Origin: Candidatus Desulfatibia vada
GTDB lineage: Bacteria > Desulfobacterota > Desulfobacteria > Desulfobacterales > UBA11574
Direction: 5' to 3'
Assembly (NCBI GenBank): GCA_014383215.1
Contig: JACNIG010000142.1
Span: 1-56,391 of the forward strand
Length of the DNA stretch: 56,391 nt
Shown in pieces: positions 1-10,266 of this stretch. Each line of letters starts with the position of its first letter. Position 1 is the stretch's first letter. A program made the translations under genes and the position numbers. Below the pieces are notes generated by a model, which worked only from the letters and a program-made list of their open reading frames with translations, was not told the origin of the DNA and searched no databases.

Positions 1-247
1 ATTATCTGTCAGCGGAATGGATGATCTTTTTTTAAAGCGGGTGCTGTTTGAGTGTATTAGGGATCCGTTAGAAAGAACAGACGTATGCCGCAATTGTTTC
101 ATAGCAAACGATTGCCCATCGTAAAGCAAACCTGTTGTTTTTTTGTGAGAAAAGCCTCTGTTCTTTCTTTACGAGCCCTTATACGCGAGTTCACACGGTT
201 TAAAAAAAGATCATCCATGAAGCGACCATATGAGAAGACTCCCCGAC
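1..247 (-). repeat. Long palindromic MITE-like element, copy 1 (left end runs off the window)
   Basis: Reverse complement closely matches 39992-40260: GGTCGGGGAGT..., TTTAAACCGTGTGAACTCGC, GTAAAGAAAGAACA, ATACGTCTGTTCTTTCT, CTCAAACAGCAC. Confidence 0.8.
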
Positions 248-275
248 CCCTAACATAGTTGAACTGCACAGCGAG

Positions 276-307
276 CGCTAACCCCGCAGCTTGCTGCGGG
301 GTTAGCG
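276..307. terminator. Perfect hairpin CGCTAACCCCGCAG-CTTG-CTGCGGGGTTAGCG
   Basis: 14-bp perfect stem with 4-nt loop, downstream of alr. Confidence 0.6.
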
Positions 308-342
308 AGCGAATCAAGAAATTAATAGAATTCCTTACAGTC

Positions 343-374
343 GAAGAACCCTGCAGCTTGCAGCAGGGTTCTTC
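343..374. terminator. Hairpin GAAGAACCCTGC...GCAGGGTTCTTC
   Basis: 12-bp perfect inverted repeat just downstream of the alr stop. Confidence 0.65.
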
Positions 375-401
375 AATAAATTCATCAGTAGGTTGCCCTG
401 G

Positions 402-1559
402 TTATTTTAAATAAATTCTGGGTATGCGGGCGGTTAAAGAGGATACGATTTCATAATTGATGGTATCGAGAGATGCGGCAATTTCATCTGCGGTAATGGA
501 TGCATTCTGCTGCCGACCTAAGATTACCACCTCATCCTCGAGATCGATGCCGGGGACATGCCCTACATCCAGCATGGTCGTATCCATACAAACCCGGCCG
601 AGGATGGGCGCCCGGCGCCCACCGACCAGCATATGGCCCCGGGAAGAAAGCAGCCGGCTGAAGCCGTCGGCATAACCGACCGGTACCGAGGCTATGGTTG
701 TGGGCTTTGAGGTTTCGTGAGTCATGCCATAGCTGACTTTGAAGCCGGCAGGGACCTTTTTCAGGTGAACCACTCTGGATTTTAGAGCCATGGCCGGCTG
801 CAGTGCAATACGATCCTTGTCAACTTCATCAGAGGGATAGAGTCCATAGATTGAGATGCCGGCGCGCACCATGTCAAGGTGAGTTTCAGGCATGTCGATA
901 ATCGCTGCGCTGTTGGCAGCGTGGCATACGGGGATATCCAGACCGGCTTTGCGGATTTCATCTAAAAATTCTGCAAATATTTCAAACTGCTTGCCGGCAT
1001 ATGACTTGTCAGCGCTATCGGCCGCGGCAAAATGTGTATAGACGCCTTCTAACTGGAGACCGGCAAGAGATGCGATCGCTTCAACTTCGCCGAGGGCCTT
1101 TGCTGTTGAATGTGCATCCAGCGCCGGCAGTCTGCAGCAGTCCGGCAGCAGGCCGAGTCTTCCCATGCCGGAGTCGACCTTGAGGTGCACCTTCAGTGCT
1201 TTTCTCGCTGCAACCGCATCTGAAAGCGCCGCAGCGGTTTGATACGACCAGACTGTTTGAGTCAGATCAAATTCGAGCAGCTTCTTGGCAAGCGCAGGCG
1301 GAGTATAGCCGAAAATCAGAGTCGGTGCATCAAAACCTGCTTTTCTGAGCTCAATGCCTTCGTTTAAGCGGGCCACACCCAGAACATCCGCGCCGCTCTC
1401 TAAAGCCCTGCGGGCAACCTCTATAACTCCGTGTCCGTATGCATTGGCTTTGACAACCGCCATCAAGCGGGCCTCAGAATTGGTGATACGACGTAGGGCA
1501 CGCACGTTTTGCGCTATGGCTTTCAAATCAATTTCTGCCCATATAAGCGGCGTATCCAA
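402..1559 (-). CDS. alr: Alanine racemase
   Basis: N-terminal WAEIDLKAIAQNV...AVVKANAYGHG PLP-lysine motif; full length 385 aa. Confidence 0.96.
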   Translation of the reverse strand: MDTPLIWAEIDLKAIAQNVRALRRITNSEARLMAVVKANAYGHGVIEVARRALESGADVLGVARLNEGIELRKAGFDAPTLIFGYTPPALAKKLLEFDLTQTVWSYQTAAALSDAVAARKALKVHLKVDSGMGRLGLLPDCCRLPALDAHSTAKALGEVEAIASLAGLQLEGVYTHFAAADSADKSYAGKQFEIFAEFLDEIRKAGLDIPVCHAANSAAIIDMPETHLDMVRAGISIYGLYPSDEVDKDRIALQPAMALKSRVVHLKKVPAGFKVSYGMTHETSKPTTIASVPVGYADGFSRLLSSRGHMLVGGRRAPILGRVCMDTTMLDVGHVPGIDLEDEVVILGRQQNASITADEIAASLDTINYEIVSSLTARIPRIYLK

Positions 1560-1623
1560 AGGTTTCCTCCTTTAAGAATGGTTTAGCATATAGAAAAAAG
1601 GCAGTTTTAACGGCAATCCGATT

Positions 1624-1658
1624 CCAGTATCCAGTATCCAGCATCCAGCATCCAGCAT
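1624..1658. repeat. 7-bp tandem repeat (CCAGTAT/CCAGCAT) x5
   Basis: Direct reading of the alr-ald intergenic region. Confidence 0.9.
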
Positions 1659-1703
1659 CTCCGCTGAAGCGGAATCTTAATTTCTCTCCTACAAGCTCTT
1701 TGA

Positions 1704-2834
1704 TTACAACAAACTGTCGATGGGGACATATTTTAGGCCGAATGCGTCGGCAACGCCTTTATAAGTGACTTTACCTTTGACCACATTGGCACCCAGCTTG
1801 ATTTCAGGGTTTTCTCTAAACGCTTTTTTCCAGCCTTTGTCCGCAATTTCAAGAGCATACGGCAACGTCGCATTGGTAAGAGCCATGGTGGATGTTTTGG
1901 CGACACCACCCGGCATGTTGGCCACGCAGTAATGCACAATCCCGTCAACGTCATAAATCGGATCATTGTGGGTGGTCGGCCGTGAGGTTTCGAAGCAGCC
2001 GCCCTGATCAATGGCGACATCCACGATCACGGCACCTTTTTTCATGGTTTTCAACATATCGCGGGTTATAATTTTGGGAGCTTGGGCGCCGACAATGAGT
2101 ACAGCCCCAACGACTAAATCGGCTTTTTTTAATAGTTCGCGAAGAATCGCCGGATCAGACATTATAGGAAAGCAGTTCCGGGGCATTACATCACTCAGGT
2201 AGCGCAGTCGCTCAATGTTGGTGTCGAGCACATAAACCTTGGCTCCCAAGCCGCAAGCCATCTTGGCTGCCTGGATGCCAACGACCCCGCCGCCGATAAT
2301 GACCACCGTGCCCGGGCTTACTCCCGGGACGCCTCCCAGCAGAATACCCCTGCCGCCTTGGGCCATCTCCAAGTACTTGGCTCCCTGCTGGACGGCCATG
2401 CGTCCCGCCACTTCGCTCATAGGGGTCAGAAGCGGCAAAGAGCCGTCGGCCTTTTGAATGGTTTCATAGGCAATATTGATACTACCGCTTTTAATAAGGA
2501 CTTTTGTCAACTCTTCTAATGCAGCCAGGTGCAGATAGGTGAATATGATCTGGTCCTTTTTGATGAGCTCATATTCGGAAGGCAAGGGTTCCTTGACATG
2601 CATCACCATGCCACAGCGTTTATAAATTTCAGCGGGCGTATTTACAATTTCAGCGCCGGCTTTGTCATAAGATGGGTTTGTGAACCCGCTGTCCCTGCCG
2701 GCATTTTTCTCCACCAGCACCGTATGCCCGTTTTGCTGCATTACCTCCACCCCGGCCGGGGTCATGGCAACACGATGTTCTTCGGTTTTGATTTCTTTTA
2801 GAATTCCGATAATCATCTCAACCTCCGCCATCAA
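1704..2834 (-). CDS. ald: Alanine dehydrogenase
   Basis: [44 protein letters not shown]-binding motif; start probably at the internal MIIGILKE. Confidence 0.95.
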   Translation of the reverse strand: MMAEVEMIIGILKEIKTEEHRVAMTPAGVEVMQQNGHTVLVEKNAGRDSGFTNPSYDKAGAEIVNTPAEIYKRCGMVMHVKEPLPSEYELIKKDQIIFTYLHLAALEELTKVLIKSGSINIAYETIQKADGSLPLLTPMSEVAGRMAVQQGAKYLEMAQGGRGILLGGVPGVSPGTVVIIGGGVVGIQAAKMACGLGAKVYVLDTNIERLRYLSDVMPRNCFPIMSDPAILRELLKKADLVVGAVLIVGAQAPKIITRDMLKTMKKGAVIVDVAIDQGGCFETSRPTTHNDPIYDVDGIVHYCVANMPGGVAKTSTMALTNATLPYALEIADKGWKKAFRENPEIKLGANVVKGKVTYKGVADAFGLKYVPIDSLL

Positions 2835-2934
2835 AAAATTAAAATTTCTTTGCAGTATTTATTAAATATATAATTTCCGGGCGGACATATCAAGGCCCAA
2901 GTTACATATTAATTTAGCAAAAGTACCTGTCGTG

Positions 2935-4872
2935 CTATTGTTCATGAGAAATACGGGCGAGGATGTTGTCCGGTATATCAGCGATAAAACTGGAAGGACG
3001 GCTCAGGACCATGCCCGAGGTTCTGTCGTAAACCTGGCCTGGATAGATAAAGAACAGATTCTCCCTGGCCCGTGTGGCGGCAACATACATAAGCCTTAAT
3101 TCTTCTTCGAAATCTTCCGAACTGTGCAAAGCGTGTATTGAGGGGAAGCGGCCGTCTAAGGCCCAAATGATAAAAACAGTGTGCCATTCGAGACCTTTGG
3201 CCGAGTGTACGGTGGAAAGGATTAAGCGGCCATCACCCGGGTCATCCAGCGAAAGAGAGTTGTTAATGCTGGTGCTGGGTGGTTCAAGGGCCATATCAGT
3301 TAAAAATGATTCGATATTCAGGTATCGTTCCATTATGGTCAAAAGATGTTCAAGATCCTTTGTTCTTTTGGGATGGTCGTCATATTTATCTTTCAAAATA
3401 GGTGTGTAGTAATTTAAGACTGCCTCACCTGTTTGAGCTACGGACATGGTCTTAGAATCGAGAAACTCAAAAAGATACTTTAACCGTTGAAAGTCCCCGG
3501 TCAGGATGTTTTTGGCTTTAACTGTGAAAAGCCCTTTATATCCTTCCTGTTCAGCCAATATCGCTGCATAGATATTCTGAGCGGTCTTGGGGCCTATGCG
3601 GCTCAGCAGCAGGAGTATTCGATACCAGCTGATTCTGTCGTATGGGTTGCACAACACCTTAAGATGGGCCAAAACATCTTTTATATGTGCGGATTCGGTG
3701 AATTTGAAACCACCTGTTTTTGCAAACGGAATACCGTCACGGCTGAGCTCAATCTCAAGGTCAAAAGAATGAAAATTTGCCCGGAAAAGAACTGCAATCT
3801 GACCCAAGGGTACACCGCTTTGATTCAGCTCACGAATTTCTTCAGCCACAAAACGCGCCTGGCTGTTTTCATTGCCGGCACTGACAAGTACCGGTAAAGA
3901 CCCTCCGGATCTGCGAGTAAAAAGAGTTTTGGAATATTTTTCCGTGGCCTGCGCAATAATCACATTGGTAAGGTTTAAGATGGGTTGAGTACTGCGATAG
4001 TTTTCTTCGAGCCTGATGATATGAGTGCCGGGAAATATTTTAGGGAAATTCATGATATTTTTAAAATTGGCGCCTCGGAAAGCATAGATGCTCTGGGAAT
4101 CGTCACCAACCACCATAACATTCTGATGACTGGCGGCCAACAGGCGTATGATTTCGGCCTGGATTAAATTGGTATCTTGATATTCATCGATCATTAAATA
4201 GCGATAGGTAGAAGAGATGCTGCGGCAAATGTCGGAATGATCTTTAAGAAGGGTTTTCAAATAAACAAGAAGGTCATCATAATCGAAAAAAGAATGCTCG
4301 GCTTTGTGTCTTTTGTAGTCATTGGAAATCGCTATTATTGCTTCAGTATGGTGAGCAAAATGCGGGTAGTCATTTAAAATGACAAGTTCAATCGGCAAAG
4401 CTTTATTGACAGCCCGTCCAAAAATATTCGCCAGGGTCTGCTTCCTGGGAAAGGACCTGTGCCCGGCAACGAAAGTCATCTCTTTTCTCAACATGCTGAT
4501 CAGGCTTTCTGAATCAGCACGGTCGAGAATAGAGTAATCGGGATTAAACCCAACATTTGGTGCATATTTTCGCAACACCGTATTGGCGAAGGAATGAAAT
4601 GTTCCCCCCGCAACCCTTTCGCATCGATTGTCTAAAAGCAGCGCAGCTCGTTTCAACATCTCAAACGATGCTTTGCGGGTAAATGTCAAAAGAAGAATAG
4701 AACCCGGCGCAACGTCCTTTTCCACAAGACGAGCAACCCTGTAAGTAAGCGCTCTGGTCTTCCCGCTGCCGGCGCCGGCAATCACCAGCAGCGGCCCTTT
4801 GTTGAAGTTGACCGCTTCCAGTTGAGAAGGATTTAGTGCTTCGTGATAAGGAATATTAGAATTGATTTTCAT
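2935..4872 (-). CDS. UvrD/PcrA-family superfamily 1 ATP-dependent DNA helicase
   Basis: LNPSQLEAVNFNKGPLLVIAGAGSGKTRALTYRVARL; VMVVGDDSQSIYAFRGA; STVHSAKGLEWHTVFI. Confidence 0.94.
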   Translation of the reverse strand: MKINSNIPYHEALNPSQLEAVNFNKGPLLVIAGAGSGKTRALTYRVARLVEKDVAPGSILLLTFTRKASFEMLKRAALLLDNRCERVAGGTFHSFANTVLRKYAPNVGFNPDYSILDRADSESLISMLRKEMTFVAGHRSFPRKQTLANIFGRAVNKALPIELVILNDYPHFAHHTEAIIAISNDYKRHKAEHSFFDYDDLLVYLKTLLKDHSDICRSISSTYRYLMIDEYQDTNLIQAEIIRLLAASHQNVMVVGDDSQSIYAFRGANFKNIMNFPKIFPGTHIIRLEENYRSTQPILNLTNVIIAQATEKYSKTLFTRRSGGSLPVLVSAGNENSQARFVAEEIRELNQSGVPLGQIAVLFRANFHSFDLEIELSRDGIPFAKTGGFKFTESAHIKDVLAHLKVLCNPYDRISWYRILLLLSRIGPKTAQNIYAAILAEQEGYKGLFTVKAKNILTGDFQRLKYLFEFLDSKTMSVAQTGEAVLNYYTPILKDKYDDHPKRTKDLEHLLTIMERYLNIESFLTDMALEPPSTSINNSLSLDDPGDGRLILSTVHSAKGLEWHTVFIIWALDGRFPSIHALHSSEDFEEELRLMYVAATRARENLFFIYPGQVYDRTSGMVLSRPSSFIADIPDNILARISHEQ

Positions 4873-5170
4873 CTTCTTATAATAACTTTAAACTATGAAA
4901 AACCGCGATCATGAAAAATAAAGACTCAAACTGGGCAAGATTTTCTTTCACATGGGTGAGCTTTTGTCAACAAATCATAAAATCAATCTACGATTTTATA
5001 CTATCCGTCTCCGGCGAACCTCCAGCATTCTCAACAAAGGGAATTCCTGTACTAACAAGTAGTAAGAATCGCATTTTAATTGCAGATGTGGTTGACATTC
5101 CATAAAATAGCATTTAGAGTGAAGCATTGTTGTTGTGAAGAATATCAACCGATTAAGGAGGTAAATGTAA

Positions 5171-5755
5171 ATGAAGAAATTAAAAGTGCAATTAAATACC
5201 GTGACTAAGTCACTGGCAGCTCTTTCCAAACAGGTAGATAAAATCACAAAACAGTTAGATAAACTTAAAGCCCCCAAAGCAGCTCCTGCAAAAAAAGCCG
5301 TGGCGAAGAAAAAGGCGCCCGCGAAAAAAGCCGTGGCGAAGAAAAAGGCTCCCGCGAAAAAAGCCGTGGCGAAGAAAAAGGCGCCCGCGAAAAAAGCCGT
5401 GGCGAAGAAAAAGGCTCCCGCGAAAAAAGCCGTGGCGAAGAAAAAGGCGCCCGCGAAAAAAGCCGTGGCGAAGAAAAAGGCTCCCGCGAAAAAAGCCGTG
5501 GCGAAGAAAAAGGCGCCCGCGAAAAAAGCCGTGGCGAAGAAAAAGGCTCCTGCAAAAAAAGCGGCAGCAAAGACAAAAGCTACTGTTCTGGACACCGTCT
5601 TTGGCGCTATTAAAAAAGCCCGTAAAGGCATTAGTGTCGCTGCACTGAAAGAGAAAACAAAACTTAATCCCAGACAGCTTAGCAACGCGCTTTACAAGCT
5701 TTCAAACAAAGGTATGATCGCTGCAAAGTCGCGCGGCCTTTATGTGAAGAAGTAG
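5171..5755 (+). CDS. Lys/Ala/Pro-rich H1-like protein with N-terminal coiled coil and C-terminal winged-helix-like domain
   Basis: RBS AAGGAGG upstream; (KKAVAKKKAPA)n tail; C-terminus VFGAIKKARKGISVAALKEKTKLNPRQLSNALYKLSNKGMIAAKSRGLYVKK. Confidence 0.88.
   Translation: MKKLKVQLNTVTKSLAALSKQVDKITKQLDKLKAPKAAPAKKAVAKKKAPAKKAVAKKKAPAKKAVAKKKAPAKKAVAKKKAPAKKAVAKKKAPAKKAVAKKKAPAKKAVAKKKAPAKKAVAKKKAPAKKAAAKTKATVLDTVFGAIKKARKGISVAALKEKTKLNPRQLSNALYKLSNKGMIAAKSRGLYVKK
5297..5560 (+). repeat. 33-bp in-frame tandem repeat x8, organised as a 66-bp higher-order unit x4
   Basis: GCCGTGGCGAAGAAAAAGGCKCCCGCGAAAAAA; alternate units carry GCG then GCT at the seventh codon. Confidence 0.95.
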
Positions 5756-5813
5756 TCGCCGGTATCTGAAGACATTCCGTTTATATTTTACCTAAAACCA
5801 ATAACGGATAACA

Positions 5814-5839
5814 CCTAATTGAGTTTTGACTCGGTTAGG
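5814..5839. repeat. Dispersed palindrome CCTAATTGAGTTTTGACTCGGTTAGG
   Basis: Related to copies at 9002, 14597 and 25093. Confidence 0.8.
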
Positions 5840-5883
5840 GTTCTATGCTTGGTATTCTTGCGACGACCGCTTTTGCAGCCCTT

Positions 5884-5935
5884 AAAAAGCCTTCAGTCTG
5901 TTTAATATTTTGAGCGAGCAGACTGAAGGCTTTTT
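5884..5935. terminator. Rho-independent terminator
   Basis: AAAAAGCCTTCAGTCTG ... CAGACTGAAGGCTTTTT, 17-bp perfect arms with U tract. Confidence 0.9.
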
Positions 5936-6050
5936 ATTTCTCATCGAAAATCGTTTCCGGAGATATTGCCATTTCCATGACTTGTTTTATATTATCTATT
6001 ACGGTTTCGCAAAAAGGAATAGATATATTCGTGATGGCAGGAGTAAAATT

Positions 6051-8996
6051 ATGTCCAAAGAACGATTTGGCCCTTTTATCCTAAGGTTTTGCACGTGGGC
6101 TGCAATTATAGGTACTGCATTATTTTTTTTCTCCGGCAAACAAGGTGCCGGCAACGCCGGCAGCAGCGTTTTCTTTCAAAATTCCCCCACCCATCTTTCC
6201 AATGCCGCCGCTGCTTCTGAAAAAATCGACGATTTAAATGCATGGCCCCATGAAAAGAGCGATCTTCTGCCGGACCCTGCCGTTGTATTTGGAACACTGA
6301 AGAATGGATTCAGGTATGTATTACTGGAAAATCATAAGCCCGAAGGCAGGGTGAGTATGCACCTGAATGTCCAAGCAGGCTCAATAAATGAAGCAAACTC
6401 TCAACAGGGCCTGGCTCATTTTCTGGAACACATGCTTTTTAACGGTTCTACGAACTTTAAACCCGGAGAACTTGTAAAATATTTCCAAAGCATCGGGATG
6501 CAATTTGGACCCGATGCCAATGCTCATACCGGCTATAATCAAACCGTTTATGATATCCTGCTGCCTGAAAGCAGCCGGGCAAGCCTGGAGCAAGGACTGG
6601 TTGTAATGCAAGACTATGCCGAAGGTGCGCTTCTCTTACAGTCAGAGGTTGTCAGAGAGCGGCGGGTAGTTCTGGCTGAAAAGCGAACCAGGGATTCAGC
6701 GTCGTATCGAACCCATGTTGCGACGATGAAGTTCGAGTTTCCTGACTCAAAAATATCGAAAAGACTTCCAATCGGTGTTGAAAAAGTTCTGCGCAATGCC
6801 GATAGCATGCAGCTTAAAGCTTTTTACAATACATGGTACCGGCCGGAAAAAATGATACTTGTTATGATGGGGGACTTTGACGTTAAGTTGGCGCCGTCGC
6901 TTATCGAAGATAAATTCTCATCTTTATCCCCCCGGGCACCTCCCGAACCACAGCCCGACTTAGGACCAATTCACCATAAAGGGGTAAAATCGTTCTACCA
7001 TTTTGAACAGGAAACCGGCAATACCCAAATAAGCGTTGAAGTTATGCAAAAGATTCCAAGGCAGCCGGATTCTCTCGCCCTTCAAAGCAGTTTGTTGACG
7101 GCAAACATTGCCGACCGAATTGTTCAGAACAGGCTGGACAGACTGGTCGGCGAACCGAACACCCCTTTTACTTCGGCTGCTGTCAGTTCCGGTGTTTTTT
7201 TACACCAAATTAAACATGCCGACATATCTGCCGAGAGCAGTCCGGAGAACTGGGAGAAATCACTTGCGCTTATCGAACAAACCTTACGACAGGCATTGGA
7301 ATACGGGTTTGTGAAATCAGAGCTCGAAAGGGTGAAAAAGAATATTCTTTCAGAACTTGACCAGGCGGTTAAAAAGGCTCCGACACGCGACAGCCGGCAT
7401 CTGGCACGTAGAATAATGTGGTCACTGAACGCCGACAGGGTTTTCATGTCGCCTTCACAGAAAAAAGAACTTTTTACACCGTTGCTCAATTCCCTGACAC
7501 TAAAAAATGTTCACGATGCTTTCAAAAAAACGTGGTCGCCCAACCATAGACTTGTCCTTGTAACGGGCAATGCCGATCTGACCGGCAGGGACAAAAAACC
7601 TGAGCAGCAGATACTGGCAACCTATAACAGTAGCCATAAAGTTGCAGTATCAAGGCCGCCTGAATCTAAAGCAGTGATGTTTCCTTATCTTTCCGAACCT
7701 GCAAAAGCAGGCCGGATTGTAAATCGATCAGCATTGCCTGATCTTGGAATTGTCCAGATTGACTTTGAAAACGGGGTGCGGCTGAACCTCAAAAAGACAG
7801 ATTTTGAGGCTGATGAAGTTTTGGTTAAGCTTGCTTTTGGTATGGGCCGGTCTGCCGAACCTGCCGACAAGGCCGGGCTGGCCACTCTTGCCACAATGGT
7901 GATTAATGAAAGCGGACTCGGCACACTCGACAAGGATGAAATAGAGTTGGCCATGGCTGGGAAAAATACGACGGTCAATTTCAGTGTTGGGGAAGACCGC
8001 TTTTATTTCACGGGCAAAACTGTTCCCGAAGAAGTGCCCCTGCTTTTTCAGTTGTTATACGCCCATCTGGTTGATCCGGGTTTTCGGGAAGATGCCTATA
8101 CTCTTTCCATGGAACGCTTCAAACAACAATACCAGAGACTCGCAAGTTCCATCGAGGGGGCTATGGAACTTACCGGCAAACGCTTTCTTGCCGGGGGCGA
8201 CAGCCGCTTAGGTCTTCCTGATTACAAAGGATTCAAGCGATCGACCCTTGAACATGTGCGATCGTGGTTCGACGCTGCATTGAAAACGGAAGATATTGAA
8301 GTTTCGATAGTGGGAGACTTTGATGTCGAAAATGTAGTAAAAACAGCATCTACATATCTTGGCAATCTTTCTAAAAAGCCAAGCGTATCTAAAGAAAAGT
8401 CATCACGTTCACCTCAATTTCCGGTTAATCAATCTCTGTTGATACCGGTTGAGACAGAAATACCCAAGGCCCTTGTAGTTATCGCCTACCCATCAGAAGA
8501 TTTGTGGGATATCGGAAGAACACGCCGTTTTGCTGTCCTGGCAGATATCGTTTCTGACGAACTTCGTGAAAAGGTCCGGGAAAAACTGGGAGCAGCCTAT
8601 TCCGCATATGCTTTTAACAGTCCTAAACGAGCTTACCCGGGATATGGCGTCTTCCAGATCATGATACATGTCGATCCTGAAGAAGTCGATATGGTTGTTA
8701 GTGTGGTAAAGAAATTAATAGCGGATCTTGCTGAAAATGGCGCTTCCCAGGACGCGTTGAGACGGGCCGTGACTCCAACACTCACCAGCATTAAAGATAT
8801 GAAGCGCAAGAATAACTACTGGTTGAATACGGTTCTCAACGGCTCGAAACAGTATCCTCAGGAGATAGAATGGAGCCGAACAATAACGCCGGATTATGCA
8901 TCGATTACAAAAGAAGAGGTTTCGGCGCTTGCCAGGCAATACCTGGACAATAGCAAGGCGGCAGTCATTATCGTAAAACCAAAAAAGAAAAAATAA
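6051..8996 (+). CDS. M16 (insulinase/pitrilysin) family zinc peptidase, exported or membrane-anchored
   Basis: HFLEHMLFNGSTNF (HXXEH); two M16 halves; RBS GGCAGGAG before ATG 6051; N-terminal hydrophobic segment. The supplied ORF start (5910) lies inside a terminator. Confidence 0.92.
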   Translation: MSKERFGPFILRFCTWAAIIGTALFFFSGKQGAGNAGSSVFFQNSPTHLSNAAAASEKIDDLNAWPHEKSDLLPDPAVVFGTLKNGFRYVLLENHKPEGRVSMHLNVQAGSINEANSQQGLAHFLEHMLFNGSTNFKPGELVKYFQSIGMQFGPDANAHTGYNQTVYDILLPESSRASLEQGLVVMQDYAEGALLLQSEVVRERRVVLAEKRTRDSASYRTHVATMKFEFPDSKISKRLPIGVEKVLRNADSMQLKAFYNTWYRPEKMILVMMGDFDVKLAPSLIEDKFSSLSPRAPPEPQPDLGPIHHKGVKSFYHFEQETGNTQISVEVMQKIPRQPDSLALQSSLLTANIADRIVQNRLDRLVGEPNTPFTSAAVSSGVFLHQIKHADISAESSPENWEKSLALIEQTLRQALEYGFVKSELERVKKNILSELDQAVKKAPTRDSRHLARRIMWSLNADRVFMSPSQKKELFTPLLNSLTLKNVHDAFKKTWSPNHRLVLVTGNADLTGRDKKPEQQILATYNSSHKVAVSRPPESKAVMFPYLSEPAKAGRIVNRSALPDLGIVQIDFENGVRLNLKKTDFEADEVLVKLAFGMGRSAEPADKAGLATLATMVINESGLGTLDKDEIELAMAGKNTTVNFSVGEDRFYFTGKTVPEEVPLLFQLLYAHLVDPGFREDAYTLSMERFKQQYQRLASSIEGAMELTGKRFLAGGDSRLGLPDYKGFKRSTLEHVRSWFDAALKTEDIEVSIVGDFDVENVVKTASTYLGNLSKKPSVSKEKSSRSPQFPVNQSLLIPVETEIPKALVVIAYPSEDLWDIGRTRRFAVLADIVSDELREKVREKLGAAYSAYAFNSPKRAYPGYGVFQIMIHVDPEEVDMVVSVVKKLIADLAENGASQDALRRAVTPTLTSIKDMKRKNNYWLNTVLNGSKQYPQEIEWSRTITPDYASITKEEVSALARQYLDNSKAAVIIVKPKKKK

Positions 8997-8998
8997 TA

Positions 8999-9880
8999 TT
9001 ACCTAATCGAGTTTGACTCGATTAGGTTGTTGCTTAATTTGACAAACTCGGCGATGCTTAGAGTTTCGGCACGGCGGTCAGGATCAATATCCGAACGTTG
9101 CAGTAATTGGGCGGCTGTCTTGGAATCAATGTTGAGTTGGCTGGCGCTAAGCGCGTTTTTAAGGGTTTTTCTTCTGTTTCCGAAACCTGCTTTGACTACC
9201 TTGAAAAGGACGGTTTCATCATGTGCCGATATTTCCGGGGATGATTTAAAAATGAATTCAAGAACCTCGGAATCGACTTTGGGTTTCGGAAAGAAAAGAG
9301 CAGCCTTGACATCGGCTATTTTTTTTATATCGCTGCAGTACCGCAGCATAACCGTAAGTCGTCCATATGCCTTGCAGCCGGGGTAAGCGGTAATGCGTTG
9401 GGCCAGTTCTTTCTGGAACATGAGAACGGCCCGGCATACCACGCTTCTGGAAGTTATAAGTTGAACAAGAACTTGAGAAGAGATGTTGTAGGGAAGATTC
9501 CCCATGACGACGATTTTACGGCGCATGTTTTCAGCCAGCGCCTGAATATCGATCTTAAGTATATCTTCCCCCATTAAAACAACATTTGAAAGGTTATTGA
9601 CAAGAAGCTGGGTTTTAAGAATATCTAAAACTTGACGATCTTTTTCAACCGCATAGACCTTCTTAACGGTTCGAGCCACAGGGATAGTAAGGGCACCGAG
9701 ACCGGCCCCGATTTCCAGAACGACATCCTCGGGCAAGATTCCGCTGCGTCTGACAATCATCTCTGCGGTGGTCGGCTCCGTCAAAAAATTTTGGCCGAGT
9801 TGCTTCTTGGGCCGCACATTATGAGCCGCAAGGAGTATTTTGGGATATATCATACTTTTTTCGTGAACGTATTTTTGCAA
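8999..9880 (-). CDS. rsmA: 16S rRNA (adenine1518/1519-N6)-dimethyltransferase
   Basis: KKQLGQNFLTEP; VLEIGAGLGALTIPVA; VMGNLPYNISSQVLV. Confidence 0.95.
   Translation of the reverse strand: MQKYVHEKSMIYPKILLAAHNVRPKKQLGQNFLTEPTTAEMIVRRSGILPEDVVLEIGAGLGALTIPVARTVKKVYAVEKDRQVLDILKTQLLVNNLSNVVLMGEDILKIDIQALAENMRRKIVVMGNLPYNISSQVLVQLITSRSVVCRAVLMFQKELAQRITAYPGCKAYGRLTVMLRYCSDIKKIADVKAALFFPKPKVDSEVLEFIFKSSPEISAHDETVLFKVVKAGFGNRRKTLKNALSASQLNIDSKTAAQLLQRSDIDPDRRAETLSIAEFVKLSNNLIESNSIR
9002..9026. repeat. Dispersed palindrome CCTAATCGAGTTTGACTCGATTAGG inside the 3' end of rsmA
   Basis: Perfect inverted repeat; encodes the RsmA C-terminal residues NLIESNSIR. Confidence 0.85.
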
Positions 9881-10040
9881 ATATTTTCCGCGTTATAAAG
9901 TAAGCCACAATACCCGGCACAATACCGAGTATCGCTCCCCCGGCAATCTCAGCAACGGTGACATCCAATCCCAGCGCCGTCAGTTCCCGTATTGACTCGT
10001 AACTAATGTCATGAGGTATTGATTTGCCGAGCATAAACAT
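9819..10040 (-). CDS. Small putative membrane protein (73 aa), possibly a fragment
   Basis: One hydrophobic segment GGAILGIVPGIVAYFITRKIF followed by basic residues; overlaps the rsmA 5' end. Confidence 0.35.
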   Translation of the reverse strand: MFMLGKSIPHDISYESIRELTALGLDVTVAEIAGGAILGIVPGIVAYFITRKIFAKIRSRKKYDISQNTPCGS

Positions 10041-10266
10041 TCCGGCTTTATAACTTGCTATGTAGAATACAGGTTAAGCCAGTGGCTTGACATTTTGGTG
10101 TTCAGGTTGTTCTTGTCCGATTTCATCAGAAAGGGATTAACATGAAAGCCTTTTCTTCTCAACATAAAATCACCTAGCTATTTTATAATGAAAAGTTGCT
10201 AAAATTTACAGGCTGTGGTGTACTTCACTTTGTAAATACAATTGATTAGTGTCCAAGGAGAATAAC

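Noticed and set aside
99-317. 72-aa ORF on the minus strand
   Set aside because: Lies in the palindromic MITE-like element and hairpins; no protein-like conservation.
5297-5560. CRISPR-like repeat array
   Set aside because: Repeats are contiguous 33-bp units with no spacers and are in frame with a coding sequence.
4996-5685. Antisense ORF with FFATAFFAGA repeats
   Set aside because: Mirror image of the AKKAVAKKKAP repeat array in the real + strand gene; no independent support.
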